Origin: DASYCK01 sp036500205
Lineage (GTDB): Bacteria > Myxococcota_A > Polyangia > Fen-1088
DNA: 64,000 nt
Assembly (NCBI GenBank): GCA_036500205.1
Contig: DASYCK010000079.1
Span: 1 to 64,000 of the forward strand
Direction: 5' to 3'
Program-made: the position numbers and the translations under genes
In this document: piece after piece, positions 35,392 through 43,816 of the stretch
Position numbering within the stretch: position 1 is the first letter of the stretch
Layout: each line of letters begins with the position of its first letter
The notes under the pieces: generated by a model
Told to the model about the DNA's origin: nothing
Databases searched by the model: none
The model's input: only the letters and a program-made list of their open reading frames with translations

Positions 35392-37875
35392 ATGGCAACC
35401 GCGCAACCCACCGCCACCCGCACCCGCACGGAGACGCTTCGCCGTCTCCTGAAACGGCTGCGCCCGGGCCGGCGCGCCGCGCTGGTGGTGGGCGCCCTCG
35501 TGCTCGCGCGGGTGGCCCTCGCTCTGGCGCCCCATCCGCCGCTGCGGACCCGCATCGCCCTGTCCCGGGCCGTGACCGCCGCCGACGGAACCTTGCTGCG
35601 GCTGACCCTGGCCGATGACGGTCAGTACCGGATGTGGACGCCTCTCGACCAGATCTCGCCGCTGCTGGTCGAGGCGACCTTGCGCTACGAAGACCGCCAT
35701 TTCTTCCGCCACCCCGGCGTCAACCCGCTGTCGCTCGGGCGGGCGGCGGTGGCGACGTATCTGTCGGGCGGTCGGCGCATCGGCGGCTCGACCCTGACCA
35801 TGCAGCTCGCTCGCCGGCTCTGGTCGCTGTCGTCACGGACGCCGCTCGGCAAGATCCAGCAGATCCTGCGCGCCGTCCAGCTGGAGGCCCAGTACTCGAA
35901 GCGCGAGCTCCTCGAGGCCTATCTGAACCTGGCGCCCTACGGCGGGAACATCGAGGGGGCCGGCGCGGCCAGCGCCATCTACTTTCGCAAACCCGCGGCG
36001 AAGCTGACCCTGGGTGAAGCCTTGACCCTGGCGGTCGTTCCGCAGAGCCCGGTCCGGCGCGCGGGCGGCTCGGGCGAGCTCGATCGGGCGCGCAACGAGC
36101 TGTTGCGGGCGTTCGTCGGCGCTCACCCGCTCGCGTCCGCGGAGGAGACCTCCGTGCGAGAGTGGCCCAGCCTGCGTCCGACCGGCAAGTCCCCCGCGCC
36201 GCCCCCGCTGGTCGACCCTCCCCTTGCCGCCGACGCGTTGCCGGCGTCGCTGCCGTTTCTGGCGCCGCACTTCGTGGACCAGGTCCTCGAAGCGGAGGGG
36301 GACGCGACCCCGGGGGGAACCGTCCCCACCACCTTGAGCGTCCACCTGCAGCGCCTCTGCGAGCGGCACCTGCGCGCGTACATCGCCCGGGAACGTCACC
36401 GCGGGATCGCGAACGCCGCCGCGCTGCTGGTCGACGTCCGCGACATGGGGATCCGCGCGCTGGTAGGGTCGGCGGACTTCTTCGACGACTCAATCTCCGG
36501 GCAGGTCAACGGAGCGCTCGCGCCGCGCTCGCCCGGCTCGACGTTGAAACCGCTCGTCTATGCCCTCGGTCTCGACCAGGGGGTGATCCATCCGGCGACC
36601 ATGCTGCGCGACGTGCCGACGGCTTACGCCGCCTACAGCCCCGAGAATTTCGATGGCCGCTTCGTCGGTCCGCTGTCGGCGAAGGACGCCCTCATCCGCA
36701 GCCGCAATGTCCCGGCTTTGTCCGTGGCGGCACGCCTTTCGCGGCCAACCCTCTACGATTTGTTGAAGACTGCCGGCGTCAGCTTGCCGTTCGCGGAGGA
36801 CCACTATGGTCTGGGCCTCGCGCTGGGGACGGGCGAGGTGACGATGGAGGATCTCGCGCGCCTCTACGCCGCGCTCGGCACCGGGGGCGTCGTCCGGCCG
36901 CTCGCCTGGAAAGCCCATGGCGCCGCCGGTGAAGCGGCGGGCGTGCGCATCGTCTCCGAGGAGAGCGCCTTTCTGGTCGTCGACATGCTGCTCGACAATC
37001 CCCCGCCGGCGAACCGGCACACCCCCCTGTCGGCGGTGCGCCGGGTGCCGGTGGCCTGGAAGACCGGCACGTCGTGGGGTTTCCGCGACGCCTGGGCGGT
37101 CGGGCTGTTCGGGCACTACGTGCTGGCGGTCTGGGCGGGGGACTTCTCGGGCGCCGGGAATCCCGCGCTGGTCGGCGCCGACGCGGCGGCGCCGCTGTTC
37201 TTCCAGATCATCGATTCGATCGCCGCCGAGGAGCCCGGCACGTCGTCGTTTCTGCACGCACCCCCGCGCGGCGTCCGCCGCATCGAGGTGTGCGCGCTGT
37301 CCGGCGGCCTGCCCACCAGCCACTGCCCCCACCGGCGCATGTCCTGGTTCATCCCCGGCCGCTCCCCCATCGCGCCGTGCGAGATCCATCGCACCATCGC
37401 CCTCGATGCGCTGGGGCGCCGCACCTGTCCCGCCGGACCGCCCACCGCGCGCAGCGAGGTGTTCGAGGTCTGGTCGTCCGACCTGGCCAAGCAGTTCGTC
37501 GCCGCCGGTCTCCCCCGCCGCGCCTTGCCTCCCCCCGCTCCCGGTTGCGACGAGAGCGAAGCCGGGCGCGGCAGCTCGCCCCGGATCGTGTCGCCGCTGG
37601 CCGGCGTGACGTACAGCCTTCGCCCCGCGAATGCTGGCAGCGGAGACGGGGCCGGCAGCGGAGACGGGGCCACCTTGGCCCTGCAGGCGGTGACCGGCGG
37701 GGACGCCTCCGAGGTCTTCTGGTTCGCCGACCGCAGCTTCATCGGGAAGGCGGGTCGGGGCGAAACGCTGTTCTGGAAGCCACCGGGCGGTGGCCACTTC
37801 ACGGTGCGCGCCGTCGACGACCTCGGCCGCTCGGACGCCCGCACGGTCACCACCGACCTCGGACGCACGCGGTGA
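35392..37875 (+). CDS. pbpC: Penicillin-binding protein 1C
   Basis: About 827 residues from ATG 35392; a TTG at 35353 overlapping the upstream stop (TTGA) would give 840. After a membrane helix come the GT51 transglycosylase domain (YEDRHFF with the catalytic Glu, GGSTLTMQLARRL) and a transpeptidase domain with SxxK as STLK (about 383), SRN (about 436) and KTGTS (about 557). A BiPBP_C-type end follows. PBP1C proteins are thought to repair peptidoglycan breaches and are commonly paired with alpha-2-macroglobulin, as here. A short Gly/Ser/Asp tandem repeat lies in the tail. Confidence 0.94.
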   Translation: MATAQPTATRTRTETLRRLLKRLRPGRRAALVVGALVLARVALALAPHPPLRTRIALSRAVTAADGTLLRLTLADDGQYRMWTPLDQISPLLVEATLRYEDRHFFRHPGVNPLSLGRAAVATYLSGGRRIGGSTLTMQLARRLWSLSSRTPLGKIQQILRAVQLEAQYSKRELLEAYLNLAPYGGNIEGAGAASAIYFRKPAAKLTLGEALTLAVVPQSPVRRAGGSGELDRARNELLRAFVGAHPLASAEETSVREWPSLRPTGKSPAPPPLVDPPLAADALPASLPFLAPHFVDQVLEAEGDATPGGTVPTTLSVHLQRLCERHLRAYIARERHRGIANAAALLVDVRDMGIRALVGSADFFDDSISGQVNGALAPRSPGSTLKPLVYALGLDQGVIHPATMLRDVPTAYAAYSPENFDGRFVGPLSAKDALIRSRNVPALSVAARLSRPTLYDLLKTAGVSLPFAEDHYGLGLALGTGEVTMEDLARLYAALGTGGVVRPLAWKAHGAAGEAAGVRIVSEESAFLVVDMLLDNPPPANRHTPLSAVRRVPVAWKTGTSWGFRDAWAVGLFGHYVLAVWAGDFSGAGNPALVGADAAAPLFFQIIDSIAAEEPGTSSFLHAPPRGVRRIEVCALSGGLPTSHCPHRRMSWFIPGRSPIAPCEIHRTIALDALGRRTCPAGPPTARSEVFEVWSSDLAKQFVAAGLPRRALPPPAPGCDESEAGRGSSPRIVSPLAGVTYSLRPANAGSGDGAGSGDGATLALQAVTGGDASEVFWFADRSFIGKAGRGETLFWKPPGGGHFTVRAVDDLGRSDARTVTTDLGRTR
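37636..37671 (+). repeat. 18-bp tandem duplication inside pbpC
   Basis: ggcagcggagacggggcc occurs twice in perfect tandem, adding a second GSGDGA hexapeptide to the linker before the C-terminal BiPBP_C-type domain. It keeps the frame. This is a likely recent slippage event in a flexible linker. Confidence 0.85.
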
Positions 37876-38939
37876 GCCGCGCCAGCCGTCGCGCGCGCGC
37901 CCTGCCGCCGCTGCGAGCGTTGGCGTGTCTCGCGGCGTTCGTTTCCTGTGGCGGCACGGGCCGCCCGGCCTCCGGTCCGGCCCCAACCGCCGCGCCTGCC
38001 CAGGCGACGCGCAGCGCGCCGAGCTACGTCCTCGTGGGAGCGCGCGGCGCGACCGCCTTCGAGACGCCGCCGGCGCAACCGGTGGGCGCCCGGGGCACGC
38101 ATCTCGGACGTGGGTACGGGTTCATGGTGGAGGGCGAACGAACCGTCGGCGGTCGGCGCTACGTCCGGGTTCACGACGGTCGCTGGCTCCCCGCGAGCGA
38201 GGTCTCCTCGGTCACCCCGTCGGCGTTCGCCGGCGTGAAGCTCGGTCCCGGGGACGGTCTGCGCTTCGGCTGGGTCGTGTCGGCGGTGGCGACCGTCCAC
38301 GCGTCATCCACCGTCGCGACCGCGCTGGGCACCCGCCCCTATCACAGCCGGATCATCCTGGCGGGAGCGTGCCAGGCAACCGCCTGTCCGCTGGCGGTCG
38401 GCTGGGTGCAGCGAAGCGATTTGGCGCTCCCCGCGCGCGCGCCGCGCCCCGCCGAGGTCGGCCCACGCGACGCCTGGCTCGACGTCGACCTCGCCTCGCA
38501 AACGCTCATCGCCTACGTGGGTGACGAGCCGCGCTTCGCCACGCTCGTATCGACGGGGTTCGCCCTGGCGGGGAGCCCACTCGCCACGCCGACGGGCGTC
38601 TTTCACATCCGCTCGAAGCACGCCATCGTGCGCATGGACAACCTCGAGCATACCGGCGTGGAACCCTATGCTTACGATGTTCCTCTCACCCAGTACTTCA
38701 GTGATGGCAAGGCCCTGCACGCGGCCCCCTGGCACGATCGATTCGGCCACGCGCGCAGCCATGGCTGCATCAACCTGTCGCCCCGCGACGCCGCCTGGCT
38801 GTTCGCGTTCACGACGCCGGGCTTGCCGCCGGGCGCGCCCGAGGTTCAGTCGACCGCCGCGCGTCCGGGAACGGTCATCCGGGTTCGTGGCGCCGTGCCG
38901 GGCGCCCCCCCGAGAACGGACGACGAGCCGTCGCCGTGA
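37872..38939 (+). CDS. L,D-transpeptidase lipoprotein (YkuD family)
   Basis: About 355 residues with a lipoprotein leader (LACLAAFVSCG) and a Gly/Ala/Pro linker. A beta-rich middle region leads to a C-terminal YkuD domain with SPLATPTGVFHI and the catalytic SHGCINL motif near 294-300. YkuD enzymes form 3-3 peptidoglycan cross-links or attach proteins to it. It starts at GTG 37872, overlapping the pbpC stop by 4 bases (GTGA). It is the third gene of the alpha-2-macroglobulin/pbpC operon, which usually has only two. Confidence 0.92.
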   Translation: MSRASRRARALPPLRALACLAAFVSCGGTGRPASGPAPTAAPAQATRSAPSYVLVGARGATAFETPPAQPVGARGTHLGRGYGFMVEGERTVGGRRYVRVHDGRWLPASEVSSVTPSAFAGVKLGPGDGLRFGWVVSAVATVHASSTVATALGTRPYHSRIILAGACQATACPLAVGWVQRSDLALPARAPRPAEVGPRDAWLDVDLASQTLIAYVGDEPRFATLVSTGFALAGSPLATPTGVFHIRSKHAIVRMDNLEHTGVEPYAYDVPLTQYFSDGKALHAAPWHDRFGHARSHGCINLSPRDAAWLFAFTTPGLPPGAPEVQSTAARPGTVIRVRGAVPGAPPRTDDEPSP

Positions 38940-38942
38940 ACG

Positions 38943-39383
38943 TCAGCGGGAGTCGTCGGGGAGGTCGAGCCGGGCGGCGATGGCCTGCTCGAGACCGTTC
39001 ATCTCGGGCATGAAGAACGTCGGCGCGTCGACCGTCACCGCGATCATCGGGTTGTTGGTCGCGGTCAGCGCCAGCAGCGGAATCTCGCGCCACTGGGCGT
39101 GGGCCCGAACGGTGCGCAGCAGCTCCCGTCCCCCCTTGGCGTCCATGTCGACCACCAGCAAGCCCGGGGGCTCCATGTTGAGGACCCGCACCACCTCGCC
39201 GCCATCGGTCTGGCAACACAGCCCGTAACCCCGCTCGATGGCGATCTCCATCAGGTGGTCACGCGCCGCCACGTCCCGCGTCAGAACGAGGATCGTCGCG
39301 TCGGACGAGGGAGCCTTCGGAGGGGATTTCGGTTCGGGGTTCGCCCCCAGTGTTGATGTTCGCTTGTGAATGGCGCGGCCCAT
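38943..39383 (-). CDS. Degenerate receiver-domain protein
   Basis: The 146-residue protein looks like a response-regulator receiver (about 28-140). The phosphoacceptor-type Asp lies in LLVVDMDA and the switch Thr in LLALTATN. The usual acidic pair at the N-terminal edge reads TRD, and the conserved Lys position reads Met (FFMPEM). Phosphorylation is therefore doubtful, and it may be a pseudo-receiver that works through protein contacts. It has no output domain. It ends 3 bp from the L,D-transpeptidase stop (convergent). Upstream lies the 11-bp-repeat region. Confidence 0.75.
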   Translation of the reverse strand: MGRAIHKRTSTLGANPEPKSPPKAPSSDATILVLTRDVAARDHLMEIAIERGYGLCCQTDGGEVVRVLNMEPPGLLVVDMDAKGGRELLRTVRAHAQWREIPLLALTATNNPMIAVTVDAPTFFMPEMNGLEQAIAARLDLPDDSR

Positions 39384-39547
39384 CTCAGTCGTTTCCGTGA
39401 TCGAGTCTGGACCAAAATCTGTTTCGTTCGTCTTTCGTCGCGGTTCTTAGTCTGTAACTTCGTTCGCAACATCCTCCTCGATGTCCCGATATCGAAAGCC
39501 GCCTATCTCGACCGAAACAACGGCCCGAAAACGCGCGCCTCGGGTGC

Positions 39548-39591
39548 CTCGAAACGGGTCCGAAAGCCACCCGAAAATCACCTAAAACGAC
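39548..39591. repeat. Four 11-bp direct repeats in the AT-richer spacer 39384-39689
   Basis: The units ctcgaaacggg, tccgaaagcca, cccgaaaatca and cctaaaacgac follow one another with no gap; the shared core is YCYRAAA-N4. Further cgaaa words occur at 39493, 39513 and 39526. Helix-phased 11-bp repeats are typical of OmpR-family regulator sites. The spacer lies between the divergent receiver gene and a small Cys/His gene. It also holds three AGTTAA words (39612, 39629, 39636) and a TATATAG that could be a -10 element. No gene is seen in the spacer. Confidence 0.6.
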
Positions 39592-39689
39592 AAGGCAAAG
39601 TCTCCAGAAATAGTTAATCATTTTATATAGTTAAAAGTTAACGAGATCGGAACGTGCGCACCCTGGGAACCCATGATAGGTAGGACCGC

Positions 39690-39971
39690 ATGGCATGGGG
39701 GTATCGCCTTGAAGGACTGGGATCTCGCAGCGCGGCCCGCCACCGAGAAACGGGCCGCGAATGTGCCGTTGGTGCGTGCGCCACGTCCCCGCTTTACACC
39801 TCGTCGTACCGATACATGCGCAAGCAGGGTCGGGTGGTGACGGTGACCCGGCACCTCTGCGCGAAGCACGCCATGCTGTTCTCGATGAAGTACAGCGTGG
39901 CCTGGCCGGGCATGTTCCGCCGCATCCGCCGCCCCGCCGCCGCCACCTGGACCGCGGCCCTCGCCGCCTGA
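39690..39971 (+). CDS. Small Cys/His protein, unknown function
   Basis: The 93-residue protein has four candidate metal ligands arranged CAVGAC ... HLCAKH, with Tyr/Arg-rich sequence between (YTSSYRYMRKQG). Third-position G/C is strongly favoured after about residue 28, which supports coding. A zinc-ribbon-like fold is possible. No family was recognised. The true start may be internal; I chose ATG 39690, preceded by agg. It lies downstream of the 11-bp-repeat region and converges with phoU. Confidence 0.55.
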   Translation: MAWGYRLEGLGSRSAARHRETGRECAVGACATSPLYTSSYRYMRKQGRVVTVTRHLCAKHAMLFSMKYSVAWPGMFRRIRRPAAATWTAALAA

Positions 39972-40000
39972 GCCCCTCCGCTCCTCCCGGCGCCGCTTGG

Positions 40001-40017
40001 CCCACCCGCCCGGTGGG
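40001..40017. terminator. Weak candidate bidirectional terminator after the Cys/His gene and phoU
   Basis: cccacc-cgccc-ggtggg forms a 6+5+6 hairpin between two convergent gene ends. It is GC-rich, but no T-run follows on either strand, so termination is only suggested by position. Confidence 0.3.
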
Positions 40018-40047
40018 GGCCGGGGGCCGCCCGGAGGCTCCGGTCCG

Positions 40048-40758
40048 TCAGCCGCCGGCGCTCTCCCCCTCGATCTTGCCTTCCAGCTTGCCGGTGTGGC
40101 GGATGTCCTTCCCCTTGACCATGAAGACCACCATCTCGGCCAGGTTCGTGGCGTGGTCGCCGATCCGCTCCAGGTACTTGGCGATCGACTGCAGCCGGGT
40201 GGCCCGGTAGATGTTGTGCGTGTCCTCCATCATGTACGTGAGGAGCTCGCGGAAGATCTGGTTGTAGAACGCATCGACGTTCTGGTCGCGCACGATGACC
40301 GCCTGAGCCCGCTCCGGGTCCCCCGCCACGAAGGCGTCCAGCGCCTCGCGCAGCATCCCCTGCACCTCCTCCGCCATGCGCGGGATGTCGACGTAGGGCT
40401 TGAGCTGCGGCTCCTCGTTCAGCTCGACCACCCGCTCGGAGATGTTGACGCCCAGATCCCCGATGCGCTCGAGATCCGTGACCAGCTTGAGGGCCATGGT
40501 GATGAAGCGCAGGTCGGACGCCACCGGCTGCCGGCGCGCCAGCACCAGCAGGCACAGCTCGTCGATGTCGACCTCCATCTGGTTGATCTTGCGGTCGAAG
40601 GCGATCATGCGCGTGGCCAGCACCGTGTCGCGCTCGAGCAACGCCTTGATGGACCCGGTGATGATCTCCTCCACCTTGGCGCCCATCCGCAACACCTGCT
40701 CGCGCAGCCTGCGGAGCTCTTGTTCGTATTCCCGGTTCGTGTGCTCGCGTGATGTCAT
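40048..40758 (-). CDS. phoU: Phosphate transport regulator PhoU
   Basis: The 236-residue protein has the two repeated three-helix bundles of PhoU. E/DRKINQMEVDIDELCL and RQPVASDLRFITMALKLVTDLERIGDLGVNI form the first metal-binding motif, and YLERIGDHATNLAEM forms the second. PhoU couples the Pst transporter to the PhoR kinase and turns the regulon off when phosphate is plentiful. It starts 19 bp after the pstB stop and closes the pst operon. Confidence 0.96.
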   Translation of the reverse strand: MTSREHTNREYEQELRRLREQVLRMGAKVEEIITGSIKALLERDTVLATRMIAFDRKINQMEVDIDELCLLVLARRQPVASDLRFITMALKLVTDLERIGDLGVNISERVVELNEEPQLKPYVDIPRMAEEVQGMLREALDAFVAGDPERAQAVIVRDQNVDAFYNQIFRELLTYMMEDTHNIYRATRLQSIAKYLERIGDHATNLAEMVVFMVKGKDIRHTGKLEGKIEGESAGG

Positions 40759-40777
40759 GAACTGCGCGCCCGTCCCC

Positions 40778-41563
40778 TCAGCCGAACCGACCGGTGATGT
40801 AGTCCTCGGTCTTGGACTGCTTCGGCTTCGTGAAGATGTTGTTGGTCCGATCGTACTCGACCAGTTCGCCCATGTAGAAAAATGCCGTCCAGTCCGACAC
40901 CCGGGCCGCCTGCTGCATGTTGTGGGTGACGATGACGACCGTGTATTCGTGTGACAGCTCGTCGATGAGCTCCTCGATGTGCGCGGTGGCGATGGGATCG
41001 AGGGCCGAGGCCGGCTCGTCCATCAGCAGGACCTCGGGCTCGACCGCCAGGGCGCGGGCGATGCACAGCCGCTGCTGCTGGCCGCCCGACATGCCGAGCG
41101 CGCTGTCCTGCAGGCGATCCTTGACCTCGTTCCACAGGGCCGCCTGGCCCAGCGCCCGCTCCACGCGGCCGGCGATCTCGACCCGGTTCTTGAGGCCGCC
41201 GATGCGAAGCCCGTAGGCCACGTTCTCGAAGATCGACTTGGGAAAGGGGTTCGACCGCTGGAACACCATCCCGATGCGGCGGCGCACCACCACCGGATCG
41301 ATGCCCGGGCCATAGATGGGGTCGCCGTCGAGGCGTACGTCGCCCGTCACCCGGCAGGAGGGGATGAGCTCGTTCATGCGATTCAACGAGCGCAAGAAGG
41401 TCGACTTCCCGCAACCGGAGGGCCCGATCAGCGCCGTGACGTTCTTCTCGGGCACGTCGATGGTCATGGGGGCGAGCGCCCGCTTCTCCCCGTAGAACAC
41501 CTGCAGGTCCCGCACCGCCAGCTTGATCGGGTGTTCCGTGCCCGCCACGGCGTTCGCGCTCAA
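40778..41563 (-). CDS. pstB: Phosphate ABC transporter ATP-binding protein PstB
   Basis: The 261-residue protein (TTG start, overlapping the pstA stop as TTGA; a GTG at 41548 is possible) is an ABC ATPase. Its motifs are GPSGCGKST Walker A, MSGGQQQRL signature, LLMDEPASALD Walker B and the H-loop THNMQQAARVSD. The PstB-specific FQRSNPFPKSIFENV block assigns it to phosphate uptake. It powers the PstC-PstA permease. Confidence 0.96.
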   Translation of the reverse strand: MSANAVAGTEHPIKLAVRDLQVFYGEKRALAPMTIDVPEKNVTALIGPSGCGKSTFLRSLNRMNELIPSCRVTGDVRLDGDPIYGPGIDPVVVRRRIGMVFQRSNPFPKSIFENVAYGLRIGGLKNRVEIAGRVERALGQAALWNEVKDRLQDSALGMSGGQQQRLCIARALAVEPEVLLMDEPASALDPIATAHIEELIDELSHEYTVVIVTHNMQQAARVSDWTAFFYMGELVEYDRTNNIFTKPKQSKTEDYITGRFG

Positions 41564-42531
41564 TGGGCTCCTCCCGCGAAGCGCCGGCGCATGCGCGCCC
41601 GCACCACCACCGCGGACAAATTCAAGATGAACGTCAAGATGAGCAAGACCAGCACCGTTCCGTAGAGCAGAGGCTTCGTGGCGTCGACGTCGGGCGACTG
41701 GGTCGACAGCACGTAGATGTGATTTCCCAGATGCATGAACTGTTGATGAAGGCTGTCCGGCAGGTGCGGCAGGAAGTACGCGACTCCCGTGAAGAGGATG
41801 GGCGCCACCTCGCCGGCGCCCCGGCTGATGGCCAGGATGGTGCCGGTGAGGATGCCCGGGATCGCCTGGGGCAGCACGACGTGGAACACCGTCTGGAACT
41901 TCGTGGCCCCCAGCGCCAGCGACGCCTCGCGCAGCTCGCGCGGCACCGCGCGGAGCGCCTCCTCGGTGGCCACGATGACGACGGGGAGGGTCAGGATCGC
42001 CATCGTCAAGGCGGCCCACAACAAGGCCGGCTGCCCCCACACGCGGTGCCCGCCGTTGAAGACCTTGTCGAGACCTCCCCCCACGAACTGCACGAAGAAT
42101 CCCAGCCCGAACAGCCCGAAGACGATGGAAGGGACGCCCGCCAGGTTGCCCACGGCGATCCGGACCCCGCGCGTGAGCAACGACGCGGCCGGGGCGTACT
42201 CGCGCAGGTAGACGGCCGTCGCCACCCCGACCGGGACCACTGCCACCGTCATGATCATCACCATCACCAGCGTCCCGAAGAGTGCCGGGAAGATCCCCCC
42301 CTCGGTCATCCCTTGCTCGGGCGCCGTGAAGAAGAACCGCAGCGACAGCTTGGGCGCGCCGTGAATGACGACGTCGCCCAGGATGACGGCGAGGATGATC
42401 AACACCATCAAGATGGCCGCGCCCGACGCCACCGCGAGGGCCACATCACCGACGCGGTTGCGACGGGCCCGCATGAACGGCGAGGCGGGCGAGGACGACG
42501 CGGCGCCGTCCGTCACGCTGGCGACCGTCAC
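41560..42531 (-). CDS. pstA: Phosphate ABC transporter permease PstA
   Basis: The 323-residue protein starts at a GTG that overlaps the pstC stop (GTGA). It has six hydrophobic helices and a binding-protein-dependent transport loop (LREASLALGATKFQTVFHVVLP) that docks PstB. GNLAGVPSIVFGLFGLGFFV is typical of PstA. With PstC it forms the inner-membrane channel for phosphate. Confidence 0.95.
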   Translation of the reverse strand: MTVASVTDGAASSSPASPFMRARRNRVGDVALAVASGAAILMVLIILAVILGDVVIHGAPKLSLRFFFTAPEQGMTEGGIFPALFGTLVMVMIMTVAVVPVGVATAVYLREYAPAASLLTRGVRIAVGNLAGVPSIVFGLFGLGFFVQFVGGGLDKVFNGGHRVWGQPALLWAALTMAILTLPVVIVATEEALRAVPRELREASLALGATKFQTVFHVVLPQAIPGILTGTILAISRGAGEVAPILFTGVAYFLPHLPDSLHQQFMHLGNHIYVLSTQSPDVDATKPLLYGTVLVLLILTFILNLSAVVVRARMRRRFAGGAH

Positions 42532-43583
42532 AGGGGGACCCCCAGGCGGCGCTTCATGCGGTTGATGATCCAGTCGCCCGCGAAGTTCACGATGAACGTG
42601 CTGATGAACAGCAAGGTCCCCAGATAGAACAGCACGGTGTAGTGCGCGCCCCCGAAGACCACCTCGGCCAGCTCGGCGGCGATGGTGGCAGACAGCGTGC
42701 GCACCGAATCGGCGAAGGTCGCCGAGAGAATGGCCGCGTTGCCGGACGCCATCAGCACGATCATCGTCTCCCCGACGGCCCGCCCCAGACCCAGCGCCAC
42801 CCCGGCGGCGATGCCGGGGCTGGCCGCGGGGAGGACCACGCGCAGGATCGTCTGCCAGCGTGCCGCTCCCAGCGCGACCGACGCCTCGACGTAGCTGCGC
42901 GGAACGGCGCCGAACGCCTCCTCGCTGATGGTGAAGATGACGGGGATGATCGCGAACGACAGCGCCACGCCCGCCACCACGGCGTTCAGCCGGGACTCCA
43001 CCCCGAACGTGTTCTGCATCCAGCTGGCCATCACCATCAAGCCGAAGAAGCCGAGCACCACCGAGGGGATGCCAGCCAGCAATTCCACCACCGGCTTCAC
43101 GATCTCGCGAACGCGGGGGCGGGCGTACTGCGACACGTACAGCGCGGCGCCCACGCCCAGCGGAACGCCGAAGAACATCGCGACGATCGTGACCTTCACG
43201 GTCCCCACGATCAGCGGCCAGAGGCCGTACTTGGGAATGTCGGAGACCGGCTGCCACACGTGGTCGGGCTGGTCGTATCCCGGCCACTGCTGCGCGAACC
43301 ACATCTGCTTCAGCGTGACTTCCTTGTGAACCTCCGAGCTGGTGAGCAGCGGGATGGCCTCCCGCGCCACGAACACGAAGATGAGGATCACGGCCGCGAT
43401 GGCGGCCAGCGCCATCACGCGAATCATGACCTCGGCGACCTTGTGCCAGACGGGCGGAGGCACCAGGACGACACGCGCGGCGAAGGGGTGTCGTTGGGCC
43501 ATCTCTTTGATCTGCGGCTCGGTTCGGACGCGGTCAGGTTTCGTTGCCGCCGTATAAATGACGGCTTCGTCCGGCGGCGACAT
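42528..43583 (-). CDS. pstC: Phosphate ABC transporter permease PstC
   Basis: About 351 residues from ATG 43583. Six membrane helices, ELLAGIPSVVLGFFGLMV and the coupling-loop YVEASVALGAARWQTILRVVLP identify PstC. The open frame continues to 43649, but that segment overlaps a Pho box, so a later start is more likely; a GTG at 43592 is an alternative. It heads the pstC-pstA-pstB-phoU operon. The periplasmic phosphate-binding protein PstS is not encoded nearby. Confidence 0.93.
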   Translation of the reverse strand: MSPPDEAVIYTAATKPDRVRTEPQIKEMAQRHPFAARVVLVPPPVWHKVAEVMIRVMALAAIAAVILIFVFVAREAIPLLTSSEVHKEVTLKQMWFAQQWPGYDQPDHVWQPVSDIPKYGLWPLIVGTVKVTIVAMFFGVPLGVGAALYVSQYARPRVREIVKPVVELLAGIPSVVLGFFGLMVMASWMQNTFGVESRLNAVVAGVALSFAIIPVIFTISEEAFGAVPRSYVEASVALGAARWQTILRVVLPAASPGIAAGVALGLGRAVGETMIVLMASGNAAILSATFADSVRTLSATIAAELAEVVFGGAHYTVLFYLGTLLFISTFIVNFAGDWIINRMKRRLGVPL

Positions 43584-43623
43584 GGTCAGCACTACACCAC
43601 CCCAAGATGGCGCGTCCGCATCC

Positions 43624-43645
43624 AGATTGTGACGTTTCTGTGACA
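43624..43645 (-). promoter_or_regulatory. Candidate Pho box upstream of pstC
   Basis: On the minus strand TGTCACA-GAAA-CGTCACA-ATCT gives two 7-base half-sites 11 bases apart, the spacing and wording of PhoB boxes (consensus near CTGTCAT-N4 repeated). It lies about 40-60 bp upstream of the chosen pstC start and replaces a -35. PhoB is encoded 2.7 kb away. No strong -10 can be named. Confidence 0.7.
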
Positions 43646-43732
43646 CCACCAGAGCTCTCTCCTGCCCGCCCCTGCTCTCCCGGCGACCCCGACGTCAGAG
43701 CGAGCTCTGCGAGCGGGTCCAAGCCCCCGGAA

Positions 43733-43751
43733 GGCGCGGCTTCGCCGCGCC
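43733..43751. repeat. Inverted copy of the fliQ-fliR spacer hairpin
   Basis: ggcgcggc-ttc-gccgcgcc (8+3+8) is the exact reverse complement of the palindrome at 10848-10866, and the match extends to 23 bases including flanks. It lies in the 162-bp spacer between phoR and the Pho box. Two dispersed copies support a mobile or REP-like family. Confidence 0.7.
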
Positions 43752-43792
43752 GGCATCGTCGGCCTCCTGTTCGGGGGAGCTCATGAGGTGCT

Positions 43793-43816
43793 CATGAGGG
43801 GGCGTGCCCCCTCATG
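43793..43816. terminator. Hairpin at the phoR stop
   Basis: Two 11-base arms, catgagggggc and gccccctcatg, flank a 2-base centre and overlap the phoR stop codon (43812-43814). The stem would stall or end transcription before the pst promoter. No T-run follows, so intrinsic termination is uncertain and attenuation is possible. Confidence 0.45.
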
